NCBI GenBank assembly: GCA_002349525.1
Contig: DEDL01000029.1
Location: forward strand, 156-22,264
Length of the DNA stretch: 22,109 nucleotides
Source: Lachnoclostridium sp. UBA2905
GTDB lineage: Bacteria; Bacillota; Clostridia; Lachnospirales; Lachnospiraceae
Reading direction: 5' to 3'
The position numbers and the translations under genes were made by a program. Under the pieces are notes generated by a model. It ran no database searches, had not been told where the DNA came from, and was given only the letters and a program-made list of their open reading frames with translations. Below, piece by piece: positions 1-8,084 of this stretch; positions within the stretch are counted from its first letter, which is position 1, and the number at the start of each line of letters is the position of its first letter.

Positions 1-33
1 CATGACATATTTCTAACTCATGTAAACCTGTTT

Positions 34-1545
34 TCAGATTATATCCTGTATGTTTCCACCTTTAACATATCTGCTACCCTCATTAACAACTTCCTTCAGA
101 TAAGTGACAATAGTGACATCCAGCTTTCCACTATCAACCATATTGTCAAGAATACTAAAGGCATCTGCGACAGGCATAGGCTGCTTATAAGGCCTGTCCG
201 CTGAAGTAAGGGCATCATATATATCTACAACAGCAAGGATTCTTGATTCAAAACAAATCTCATCACCCTTAAGATGCTTAGGATAACCTGAACCATCTAA
301 CATCTCGTGATGTGCGCTTGCCCACTTTGGAACCAAAGCCATACTCTTATCAAAATGAACATTATCAAGAATTTTTTCTGTCATCTCAACATGGCTTTGC
401 ATAATGTTACGTTCCTTGTTGGTCAAGGTGCCCTTCTTAATCTTAAGACACTCCTTCTCATCCTGGGTAAGATACGGAATACTGATTCCATTCTCAGTAA
501 CGTAACATAACCTTCCGATCTCTTCAATCTTATCTCCTGTGTTATCAATATATTCAACACGTTTATTAATATCTTTAATATAGTTCTCAGCTTCATTTAA
601 ATAATCAAGCTTTGACTTATACTCATCATTTTCAATTCGATTTTCAAGAAGATCAATTTTAAGGTTAAGTCTTATCTGCTCATAGCGATTCCTGATATCC
701 TTAAGCTTTTCTCCTAACTTTGTGGACTTATTCATAACTGAAAGTGGTACCACCATTTTACCAATATCATGAAGCATAGCCGCAAATACCAGATTTTTCA
801 TTCTGACCTGATCAAAGTACTCTTTGGTATCGCCATTGTAATAATGAACATTAACCCTTTCAGCAATACGCTTTGAATATCTGGCAACCTTTCTTGTGTG
901 CTCGCCATTATAAGGAGTTCTCTCATCAATCACAGTGGACATTGCCTGGACAAATGACCACATTGAAAGCTTAATCTCTTCAACATAATGAAGATTACAT
1001 AAAACAGCCGCTGCATGACGGGCTATAACCTCCACAATCTTCTCGCACTCAGCTGAAAAAGGAATTATATTACCGGCTTCATCCAGGCAATTAACAAGCT
1101 GGAGAACTCCCGTAACATCATTTTCCGTATCCTTCAATGGAATAACTAGCATAGATTTTGAATGATAATCCATATAATCATCATATCTGCCTGGCCCATA
1201 TTTATATCTGGCATCATCATATACATCTTCAATATTAATAGTTCTACCAAAAAGAGCTGAATGTGCCGCAACATTCTTTACTTCACCATCAGTGTAATAA
1301 GGAATATGAGGCATATCAATCTTCTTGCCATTCTTTCCTTTATTGATATTGCAGGATAAAACTTTAGTATTAACAAATTCAAGACCATCATCTCTGCATA
1401 AATACAATGTTCCACTGTCACAACCAGCTATATCCATGCATTCAACAACAACGAGCTCGTACAAATTCTGCTCGTTTGACTGTGTAGAAATCTTTATGCA
1501 TGTATCAAGTGCAGTTTTCATAATCTCGTCAAATGTTCTTGTCAA
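34..1545 (-). CDS. GAF domain plus HD-GYP domain protein (probable cyclic-di-GMP phosphodiesterase)
   Basis: 503 residues. The N-terminal part (about 15-185) reads as a GAF sensor domain; a C-terminal HD-GYP domain follows from about 196. Visible HD-GYP residues are His259-Asp260 in LHDIGK, His412-His413-Glu414 in AHHE, and Gly420-Tyr421-Pro422 in DGSGYP, followed by the DIYDALTSADRPYK stretch typical of the family. HD-GYP enzymes hydrolyse c-di-GMP to pGpG/GMP; the GAF domain would bind a small ligand. No membrane segment is visible, so it is probably cytosolic. About 90 residues rich in Lys/Glu/Asn (about 275-370), likely coiled coil, separate the HD and HHE motifs, more than in the basic domain. 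The start is TTG: GGAG lies 9 nt upstream, whereas the first ATG (codon 9) has no ribosome site. It is divergent from the MerR gene. Activity on c-di-GMP is inferred from the motifs. Confidence 0.9.
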   Translation of the reverse strand: MTRTFDEIMKTALDTCIKISTQSNEQNLYELVVVECMDIAGCDSGTLYLCRDDGLEFVNTKVLSCNINKGKNGKKIDMPHIPYYTDGEVKNVAAHSALFGRTINIEDVYDDARYKYGPGRYDDYMDYHSKSMLVIPLKDTENDVTGVLQLVNCLDEAGNIIPFSAECEKIVEVIARHAAAVLCNLHYVEEIKLSMWSFVQAMSTVIDERTPYNGEHTRKVARYSKRIAERVNVHYYNGDTKEYFDQVRMKNLVFAAMLHDIGKMVVPLSVMNKSTKLGEKLKDIRNRYEQIRLNLKIDLLENRIENDEYKSKLDYLNEAENYIKDINKRVEYIDNTGDKIEEIGRLCYVTENGISIPYLTQDEKECLKIKKGTLTNKERNIMQSHVEMTEKILDNVHFDKSMALVPKWASAHHEMLDGSGYPKHLKGDEICFESRILAVVDIYDALTSADRPYKQPMPVADAFSILDNMVDSGKLDVTIVTYLKEVVNEGSRYVKGGNIQDII

Positions 1546-1581
1546 ATATATTCACTCCAATTATTATGTGATTCAATCAAA

Positions 1582-1649
1582 ACTATCTTTTCATATGTTA
1601 ATCTGATCCACTAAAATATCTTATCATATGTTTGCATGATTCACTAAAA
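1582..1649. repeat. Degenerate tandem repeat, about 33-bp period
   Basis: Two adjacent copies (1582-1616 and 1615-1649) match at about 28 of 35 positions and share TATCTT, TCATATGTT and CACTAAAA. A further degenerate partial copy may precede them at about 1570-1581. They lie in the 252-bp divergent gap between the HD-GYP gene and the MerR gene, in the upstream region of the former. I see no clear promoter for the HD-GYP gene in this gap. Confidence 0.6.
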
Positions 1650-1721
1650 AACTTTACATTTGCAAATTGCATTCTCTCACAAACTTATTTTAACACATAT
1701 CTGACAAAATGTAAATTTAGG

Positions 1722-1750
1722 TTGTTAATAAATTTGCAATGTTGTATAAT
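1722..1750 (+). promoter_or_regulatory. SigA-type promoter of the MerR gene
   Basis: TTGTTA (1722-1727), a 17-bp spacer, then a perfect TATAAT (1745-1750). A start point near 1757 would give a leader of about 40 nt ending in AGGAGG (1784-1789), 8 nt before the ATG. The -10 box lies inside a near-perfect palindrome. Confidence 0.75.
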
Positions 1751-1780
1751 ACTACATTGTTGTATGTCATTTAATGACGT
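1739..1780. promoter_or_regulatory. Paired palindromes over the merR -10 and leader (candidate autoregulatory operator)
   Basis: The 19-bp sequence 1739-1757 (ATGTTGTAT, one central base, ATACTACAT) matches its own complement in 8 of 9 arm positions and covers the -10 box. A second, 17-bp palindrome (1764-1780, ATGTCATT/AATGACGT, 7 of 8) follows in the leader. MerR-family regulators bind dyads at their own or target promoters, though usually in a 19-20-bp spacer; here the spacer is 17 bp, so simple repression is as likely. That the MerR protein binds here is inference. Confidence 0.45.
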
Positions 1781-1797
1781 GTCAGGAGGGATAATCA

Positions 1798-2619
1798 ATG
1801 CAAGATACTGAATACTGCATATCTGCCGGAGAGTTTGCAAAATTATGCAAAACTACACGTGATACACTTAGATATTATGACAAAATGGGAATTCTTGTTC
1901 CCAAAAAAAATGATGAAAATGGTTATAACTACTATAGTCCACGGCAGATTACTTCATTTTACTTTATAAGCTTTTACCGCGCCTTAGAGTGTCCGGTGAA
2001 ACAGCTTAAAGAATTTATGAATGAGCCGGGTTCTGATGATTTTTATAAACTTATCAACAACCAGTATGATACTCTTTTGGATATGAAAAGAGAAATTGAA
2101 AATAAACTTGAACTGCTGACTATTGCTATTGATATGGTTAACCATATTAAGAACAATCCGGATGGAAAGGTAATTCTTGAAAAACTGCCTTATCCTATAA
2201 TCAACTTTTACACTCCGGTTAAATCCACCCCTGCTAAAAGCTTTGACCAGATAATGTCTGATATAGCAAGACATCTTAACAGATGTGCCGAAACGGACAA
2301 GGTCAAATCATTTCCAATGGGGGCTACTATTAAAAAAGAAGACTTTATCAATAATGAATACACATATTCAAGAGTATTTAGTGTTGCAGATAACACAATA
2401 ACTAATAGCGAAACCATTAAACTCCCAACTAGTACACTTGTAAGCTGCGTAATTCATGATTCATCTGAGGATGTCGAACATGTTTACAAAAGAATACTGA
2501 AATATGTTGATGCCAACAATCTGACATTAAAATCTGATGTTCATTCCCTTAGTCTTCTTAACATTGTGGACGCCAATGATACAAAGCGATTTTTAAAATA
2601 CATATATGTGTGTGTATAA
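1798..2619 (+). CDS. MerR family transcriptional regulator with C-terminal effector domain
   Basis: 273 residues. Residues 6-75 form a MerR winged helix-turn-helix: GEFAKLCKTTRDTLRYYDKMGIL is the typical recognition region, with LRYYD followed by GYNYYSPRQI in the wing. Residues about 85-118 are a charged helix (dimerisation coiled coil). The remaining 150 residues resemble the size of BmrR/BltR-like effector-binding domains, but I see no cysteine metal site, so a metal sensor is unlikely. Its own promoter, a good AGGAGG site and palindromes over the -10 suggest autoregulation. It is divergent from the HD-GYP gene and 101 bp upstream of dapL, which has a separate promoter. No transporter target is visible nearby, so the ligand and regulon are unknown. 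Confidence 0.88.
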   Translation: MQDTEYCISAGEFAKLCKTTRDTLRYYDKMGILVPKKNDENGYNYYSPRQITSFYFISFYRALECPVKQLKEFMNEPGSDDFYKLINNQYDTLLDMKREIENKLELLTIAIDMVNHIKNNPDGKVILEKLPYPIINFYTPVKSTPAKSFDQIMSDIARHLNRCAETDKVKSFPMGATIKKEDFINNEYTYSRVFSVADNTITNSETIKLPTSTLVSCVIHDSSEDVEHVYKRILKYVDANNLTLKSDVHSLSLLNIVDANDTKRFLKYIYVCV

Positions 2620-2654
2620 TTTTTATCAGCCCATGGAATTATGTATACATTTGT

Positions 2655-2683
2655 TTGACAGTAAAATTAAACAATGATAGAAT
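2655..2683 (+). promoter_or_regulatory. SigA-type promoter of dapL
   Basis: A perfect TTGACA (2655-2660), a 17-bp spacer and TAGAAT (2678-2683, 5 of 6). A start point near 2690 gives a leader of only about 30 nt, too short for a lysine riboswitch. No terminator separates it from the MerR gene, so some readthrough is possible. Confidence 0.85.
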
Positions 2684-2720
2684 TACATCTGAATTGATGT
2701 GTTTTGAAAGGAGAATATAT

Positions 2721-3926
2721 ATGTTACAACTTAATGAGAATTACCTTAATCTTAATCAGAATTACCTGTTTTCAGAAGTTGCAAAAAGAGTTGCAGCTTA
2801 CACAGAAGCTAATCCTGACAAACCAGTAATACGCCTTGGAATCGGTGATGTTACAAAACCTTTAACCAAAAAGACAATTGACGCTCTCAACGAGGGAGTT
2901 TCACATATGGCTAACGCAGAAACCTTCAAGGGATATGGTCCTGAACAGGGTTACATGTTCTTACGTGAAGCTGTTGTTGATTATTATAAAAGAAATGGTG
3001 CCGAGATTGACGCAGATGAAGTTTTCATTTCAGATGGTGCCAAAAGTGATACAGGAAATATAACTGACTTATTTGGACCAGATAATACAGTTCTTATTCC
3101 AGATCCGGTTTACCCTGTATATATGGATTCTAACACAATGAACGGACGTCATATCGAACTTATTGACGCCAATAAGCAGAATGGCTTTACACCAATGCCT
3201 TACGAAGGACTTAAGGCTGATATTATATATATCTGCTCTCCTAACAACCCAACAGGAGCATCATATACACGCGATCAGTTAAAGAAATGGGTTGACTTCG
3301 CACTTGCTAACAACTCATTAATTCTCTTTGATGCTGCTTATGAATGCTTTATCGAAGAAGACGTTTATCCACATAGCATCTTTGAAATTGAAGGTGCTAA
3401 AAAATGTGCCATTGAGTTCTGTTCTCTTTCAAAAACAGCTGGATTTACAGGTACACGATGCGGATACACAATTATTCCTAAGGATCTTGTATTTGATGCA
3501 TCAAATGGTACTAAGCTTTCAGTTAACTCAATGTGGACAAGAAGACAGTCAACTAAGTTTAACGGAGTTCCTTATATTGTTCAGTATGCTGCTGCTGCAA
3601 CACTCAGCGAAGAGGGGATAAGGCAGTGCAAGGAAAATATCAACTACTATAAAGAGAATGCAAAGATTATTGCAAAGTGTTTTGAAGAAAAAGGTATTAC
3701 ATACTTTGGTGGAATCAACTCTCCATATATCTGGTTTGAGTGCCCTAACAATATGTATTCATGGGATTTCTTTGATTTTATGCTTAAAGAGATTCAGGTA
3801 GTTGGAACACCTGGTGCCGGATTTGGTAAGAACGGAGATAACTTCTTCAGACTCACTGCATTTGGAAGCCGTGAAAATACAATTGAAGCTGTAAAACGTA
3901 TAAGCGAGTTTCTTGACAGATTATAA
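2721..3926 (+). CDS. dapL: LL-diaminopimelate aminotransferase
   Basis: 401 residues, the usual size for DapL. It is a fold-type I PLP enzyme that converts tetrahydrodipicolinate plus glutamate directly to LL-diaminopimelate, replacing the acyl-DAP steps (DapD/N-C-E) of lysine and peptidoglycan precursor synthesis. The N-terminal stretch (NENYLFSEVAKRVAAY, then IRLGIGDVTKPL) is highly typical of DapL. SPNNPTGA and the SLSKTAGFTGTRCGY segment with the PLP lysine at about residue 238 mark the active site. The start at 2721 is set by AGGAG 7 nt upstream; the frame stays open back to 2610, but that extension overlaps the MerR gene end and has no ribosome site. It has its own promoter and terminator, so it is probably monocistronic. 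No other lys/dap gene is in the window. Confidence 0.96.
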   Translation: MLQLNENYLNLNQNYLFSEVAKRVAAYTEANPDKPVIRLGIGDVTKPLTKKTIDALNEGVSHMANAETFKGYGPEQGYMFLREAVVDYYKRNGAEIDADEVFISDGAKSDTGNITDLFGPDNTVLIPDPVYPVYMDSNTMNGRHIELIDANKQNGFTPMPYEGLKADIIYICSPNNPTGASYTRDQLKKWVDFALANNSLILFDAAYECFIEEDVYPHSIFEIEGAKKCAIEFCSLSKTAGFTGTRCGYTIIPKDLVFDASNGTKLSVNSMWTRRQSTKFNGVPYIVQYAAAATLSEEGIRQCKENINYYKENAKIIAKCFEEKGITYFGGINSPYIWFECPNNMYSWDFFDFMLKEIQVVGTPGAGFGKNGDNFFRLTAFGSRENTIEAVKRISEFLDRL

Positions 3927-3976
3927 TTAATTTGCTTACATATATTCAATATAATAATTATTACAAGCTTTCATAT

Positions 3977-4013
3977 AGATGTCGCACTAATTTAATAGTG
4001 CGACATCTTTTTT
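3977..4013 (+). terminator. Rho-independent terminator of dapL
   Basis: Perfect 13-bp stem (AGATGTCGCACTA, 3977-3989, with its complement at 3996-4008), a 6-nt loop and a run of six T. It lies 50 bp after the dapL stop codon. Confidence 0.95.
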
Positions 4014-4055
4014 ATATTAATCAGCACACAACCACCTACAGCCCATAATACAATC

Positions 4056-4073
4056 ATCATATAAATATATGAT
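4056..4073. repeat. Short AT-rich palindrome between convergent terminators
   Basis: ATCATATA and TATATGAT flank a 2-nt centre (18 bp in all). It sits between the dapL and purL terminators. No function is evident; an AT-rich palindrome of this size can arise by chance. Confidence 0.4.
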
Positions 4074-4080
4074 TTATAGC

Positions 4081-4116
4081 AAAAAAGGATGTATCCCGTA
4101 AGAGGATACATCCTTT
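4081..4116 (-). terminator. Rho-independent terminator of purL
   Basis: Read on the minus strand: a 13-bp stem (4104-4116 with 4084-4096; core AAAGGATGTATCC), a 7-nt loop, then six T (4086-4081). It lies about 55 bp past the purL stop codon. Confidence 0.92.
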
Positions 4117-4169
4117 AACTTTTCACTATTAAGATTAAGCTTTATAATTCTTTTCTATTCAGTCAAAAA

Positions 4170-7100
4170 TTATTTGAAGTACTCTACTCCTGATTCAAAG
4201 AGCTTCTGATCCTGCTCACCATAAATATTAATAGCAACACCATTTCCAATTCTTTCAGAATGTGCCATCTTACCAAGTATACGTCCATCTGCGCTTGTAA
4301 TACCCTCTATTGCACAATATGAACCATTTGGATTATAAGCCTCATCCATTGTTGGATTGCCATTAATATCAACGTACTGAGTAGCAACCTGTCCATTTTC
4401 ATATAACTTGTCAATCCACTCCTTGTTAGCAACAAATCTTCCTTCACCATGTGAAGCAGGGATTGTGTAAACATCTCCAACATTTGCCTTAAGCATCCAA
4501 GGTGATTTGTTAGAAACAACCTTAGTGTATACAGACTGTGAAATATGACGTCCTATACTGTTAGTTGTAAGAGTTGGTGAATCAGCCTTCTGCTCGCAAA
4601 TCTTACCATATGGAACAAGTCCGAGTTTGATAAGTGCCTGGAATCCATTACATATACCAAGTACAAGTCCATCTCTATTGTCAAGAAGATCATGAACAGC
4701 CTCTGAAAGTCTCTCATTTCTAAATACAGAAGCAATAAACTTAGCAGAACCATCTGGTTCGTCACCGGCACTGAAACCACCTGAAATCATAAGAATCTGA
4801 GATTTTCTGATAGCCTTTTCAAATGCGTCAACAGATTCTCTGATATCTGACTCGCTCATATTTCTGAATACTACGCTATTAATCTTGGCACCTGCTTTTC
4901 TAAATGAATGTGATGTATCGTATTCACAGTTTGTACCTGGGAATACAGGAACAAATACTTCAGGTACTGCAATTTTATTCTTGGCAATATATACTGAACC
5001 CTTATCATATAACTTATTAATAAGACCCTTGTCTTCTGGCTCTGATACTGTTGGGAATACCTTCTCAAGCTTTGATTTCCATGTTGTGATTGCTTCTTCA
5101 ACACCAAATTCTCCACCTTTGAATGTAAATTTAGCATCCTCTGTAACCTGGCCAACCATCATGTAAGGAACACTTAATTTGCTAAGATCTGCTTCATCGA
5201 TTTCTGCTACAAAGCCACCATATAATGGAGCAAAGAACTTCTCATCGCAAGCTTCATCACATATTTTTACGCCAAACTTGTTACCAAATGCCATCTTGCT
5301 GACAGCCTCACATATACCGCCGTATCCAATAGCATATACAGATTTAAGAATTCCTGCATCTATCATTGCAGCAATCTTATCATACATATCTATTACATAA
5401 TCATAATCAGGAAGCTCATATTTATCCTTCTTAATATCGAATGCAACTATCTTACTTCCTGCCTTCTTGAATTCAGGTGTTATAACATCTGAAATCTTTC
5501 CAACAGAAACAGCAAATGAGCACAATGTAGGTGGTACACTTATCTCATTAAATGTTCCTGACATACTATCCTTTCCACCAATTGATGGAAGTGAAAGTCT
5601 CATCTGCGCCTCATATGCACCAAGAAGTGCTGACATTGGCTCGCCCCAGTTTTCAGGATTAGTTCCAAGTCTCTTGAAGTACTCCTGGAATGTAAATCTG
5701 ATTCTATGGTAATCTCCACCAGCTGCCACAATCTTAGCTACTGATGAAAGTACAGCATACTGTGAACCATGATATGGGCTCCAGCTTGAAAGGAATGGAT
5801 CAAGGCCATAACTCATCATAGTAACTGTATCACATTTTCCTTCAAGAACAGGAAGCTTGGCAACCATAGTCTGGATAGGTGTAAGCTGATACTTTCCACC
5901 GTATGGCATAAGCACTGTTCCAGCACCAATTGAACTGTCAAACATCTCAACAAGTCCCTTCTGTGAACAAACATTAAGATCTGTCAGTTCATCAAGCCAT
6001 TTCGCCTTAAAATCATCTGTCTTGGCATTCTCTGCCTTGGCAAAATAACTTTCCTTCTCATCAGGCATTCTTACAACAACATCTGTTTCCTGATGAGCTC
6101 CGTTTGTATCAAGAAATGCTCTTGAAAGATTAACGATAACCTTATCTCTCCAACTCATTACAAGTCTTGGCTCTTCTGTAACAACAGCTACAGCTACAGC
6201 TTCAAGGTTTTCTTCAGCTGCATAACCTAACATCTTATCTACATCTGCAGGATCAACTACAACTGCCATTCTTTCCTGTGATTCTGATATTGCAAGCTCT
6301 GTACCATCAAGTCCTGCATACTTCTTTGGCACCTTATCAAGATCAATCTTGAGACCTGCTGCAAGCTCTCCAATAGCAACTGAAACTCCACCTGCACCAA
6401 AGTCGTTACATTTCTTAATAATGCTGCTGACTTCTTCTCTTCTGAAAAGTCTCTGGATTTTACGTTCTGTAGGAGCATTACCCTTCTGAACTTCAGCACC
6501 ACATGTATCAATTGACTGTGTATTGTGTGCCTTTGAAGAACCTGTTGCTCCACCACACCCATCTCGTCCTGTTCTACCACCAAGTAATATAATGATATCT
6601 CCTGGATCAGAATTTTCTCTTATAACATTCTTTCTTGGAGCAGCACCCATTACAGCACCAATTTCCATTCTTTTAGCAACATAATTTGGATGATATACTT
6701 CATTGACAAGTCCTGTTGCAAGACCTATCTGGTTACCATATGAACTGTAACCACTTGCAGCACCTGTTGTAATCCTTCTCTGTGAAAGCTTTCCTGCAAG
6801 TGTATCCTTAAGTGAAACTGTTGGGTCTGCTGCACCAGTTACACGCATTGCCTGGTAAACATATCCACGACCTGACAATGGATCTCTGATTGCTCCACCA
6901 AGACATGTGGCAGCACCACCAAATGGCTCAATCTCTGTTGGGTGGTTGTGTGTCTCATTTTTAAAGAATACAAGCCACTCTTCTGTCTTTCCATCTATCT
7001 CAACAGGAACAATTATTGAACATGCATTAATCTCATCAGATACTTCCATGTCGTCTAACTTTCCATCTTTTCTAAGCTTCTTCATAGCCATAAGAGCAAT

Positions 7101-7931
7101 ATCCATCAGAGAAACATACTTATCATCTCTGTCAGCATATAACTCCTTATAATTGTTAAGATATTTATCATATGAAGCCTTAATTGGCTCTGTATAATAT
7201 CCTTCTTCAAACTGAATATTCTTAAGTTCTGTAAGGAATGTTGTATGTCTGCAGTGATCAGACCAGTATGTATCAAGAACTCTTATCTCAGTAAATGATG
7301 GGTCTCTCTTTTCTTCATCTCTGTAATAATTCTGAATATGAAGAAAATCTTTAAATGTCATGGCAAGGTTAAGAGAATCATAAAGCTTTTTAAGTTCATC
7401 CTCTGCCATTGTCTTAAATCCGTCAAATGTAATAATATCAGCTGGATCATCAAATGCCTGAACTAATGTTTCAGGAATTGTCTCATCTGTCTCTCTTGAA
7501 TCAACCGGGTTAATACAATATGCTTTGATTCTTTCAAAATCATCATCAGAAATATCTCCTGATAAAACATATGTAGTAGCTGAACGAATAACAGGCTCTT
7601 CACTTTCGTTAAGAAGCTTAACACACTGAACTGCTGAATCTGCTCTCTGGTCGAACTGTCCAGGAAGGTACTCAACTGAAAAAATTCTGTCAGATGCTTC
7701 ATGTTTAAACTCTGTTTCATACAGATCATCTACAGGTGGTTCTGCAAATACTGTATTAGACGCATTAGCATATGTACTGTCAGATACATTCTCAATATCA
7801 TATCTCACAAGTACTCTTACAGCCTCAAGACCCTTAATTCCAAGGTAGCTTTTAACTTCCTTTTTAAGATCCTTTGCTGCAATGGCATAAGGTGCTCTTT
7901 TTTCAACATAAATTCTTCTTACATTACCCAT
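4170..7931 (-). CDS. purL: Phosphoribosylformylglycinamidine synthase, single-chain form
   Basis: 1253 residues. It makes FGAM from FGAR, ATP and glutamine, the fourth step of purine synthesis. The order visible is an N-terminal PurS-like part (1-about 150), the PurL ATP-grasp-like synthase core with two halves (about 170-960; FKNETHNHPTEIEPFGGAATCLGG and DFGAGGVSVAIGELAAG are diagnostic), and a C-terminal class I glutaminase (about 1000-1253). The glutaminase nucleophile is Cys1094 in GICNGFQ, and the His/Glu pair is His1224/Glu1226 in MAHSER. ASHGEGRF is another conserved glutaminase segment. The start is supported by AAGGAG 8 nt upstream. All three activities are in one chain, unlike the PurS/PurL/PurQ subunits of Bacillus. 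No other pur gene is adjacent, and I see no purine riboswitch core in the 98-nt gap before it. Confidence 0.97.
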   Translation of the reverse strand: MGNVRRIYVEKRAPYAIAAKDLKKEVKSYLGIKGLEAVRVLVRYDIENVSDSTYANASNTVFAEPPVDDLYETEFKHEASDRIFSVEYLPGQFDQRADSAVQCVKLLNESEEPVIRSATTYVLSGDISDDDFERIKAYCINPVDSRETDETIPETLVQAFDDPADIITFDGFKTMAEDELKKLYDSLNLAMTFKDFLHIQNYYRDEEKRDPSFTEIRVLDTYWSDHCRHTTFLTELKNIQFEEGYYTEPIKASYDKYLNNYKELYADRDDKYVSLMDIALMAMKKLRKDGKLDDMEVSDEINACSIIVPVEIDGKTEEWLVFFKNETHNHPTEIEPFGGAATCLGGAIRDPLSGRGYVYQAMRVTGAADPTVSLKDTLAGKLSQRRITTGAASGYSSYGNQIGLATGLVNEVYHPNYVAKRMEIGAVMGAAPRKNVIRENSDPGDIIILLGGRTGRDGCGGATGSSKAHNTQSIDTCGAEVQKGNAPTERKIQRLFRREEVSSIIKKCNDFGAGGVSVAIGELAAGLKIDLDKVPKKYAGLDGTELAISESQERMAVVVDPADVDKMLGYAAEENLEAVAVAVVTEEPRLVMSWRDKVIVNLSRAFLDTNGAHQETDVVVRMPDEKESYFAKAENAKTDDFKAKWLDELTDLNVCSQKGLVEMFDSSIGAGTVLMPYGGKYQLTPIQTMVAKLPVLEGKCDTVTMMSYGLDPFLSSWSPYHGSQYAVLSSVAKIVAAGGDYHRIRFTFQEYFKRLGTNPENWGEPMSALLGAYEAQMRLSLPSIGGKDSMSGTFNEISVPPTLCSFAVSVGKISDVITPEFKKAGSKIVAFDIKKDKYELPDYDYVIDMYDKIAAMIDAGILKSVYAIGYGGICEAVSKMAFGNKFGVKICDEACDEKFFAPLYGGFVAEIDEADLSKLSVPYMMVGQVTEDAKFTFKGGEFGVEEAITTWKSKLEKVFPTVSEPEDKGLINKLYDKGSVYIAKNKIAVPEVFVPVFPGTNCEYDTSHSFRKAGAKINSVVFRNMSESDIRESVDAFEKAIRKSQILMISGGFSAGDEPDGSAKFIASVFRNERLSEAVHDLLDNRDGLVLGICNGFQALIKLGLVPYGKICEQKADSPTLTTNSIGRHISQSVYTKVVSNKSPWMLKANVGDVYTIPASHGEGRFVANKEWIDKLYENGQVATQYVDINGNPTMDEAYNPNGSYCAIEGITSADGRILGKMAHSERIGNGVAINIYGEQDQKLFESGVEYFK

Positions 7932-7981
7932 TAGTTTGTCTCCTTATAAATAAATTTTAACTTTAGTTGCAATTATGTCCT

Positions 7982-8006
7982 ACTCATCACTCCTGGAAGT
8001 ATGAGT
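7982..8006 (-). promoter_or_regulatory. Hairpin in the purL upstream region
   Basis: ACTCAT plus ACT (7982-7991, one bulged base) pairs with AGT plus ATGAGT (7998-8006): nine pairs around a 6-nt loop. It lies 50 nt upstream of the purL ATG and has no T run, so it is not a terminator. A convincing purL promoter is not visible in the same gap. Possible leader element or chance structure. Confidence 0.35.
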
Positions 8007-8028
8007 TCAATCCCTAAGCGAGATAATT

Positions 8029-8065
8029 AAAAATGACTCCGGCCGGTTTAAAGTCAGCCGAAGTC
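8029..8065 (-). terminator. Rho-independent terminator after the PrsA/SurA-like gene
   Basis: On the minus strand GACTTCGGC (8065-8057) pairs with GCCGGAGTC (8043-8035) through nine pairs including one G-T. A 13-nt loop separates them and A then TTTTT (8033-8029) follows. It begins 20 bp after the stop codon at 8085 and isolates purL from the envelope genes upstream. Confidence 0.82.
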
Positions 8066-8084
8066 CGAATTTCAATAGTGGCCA

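Noticed and set aside
2610..2720. 37-codon N-terminal extension of dapL
   Set aside because: It overlaps the merR end and its promoter region (TTGACA/TAGAAT lies inside it), and AGGAG precedes the ATG at 2721, which matches the DapL family start.
7973..7995. Four-codon ORF (MSRT) after AGGAG in the purL leader
   Set aside because: Only 2 nt separate AGGAG and the ATG, and the ORF is too short to be evidence.
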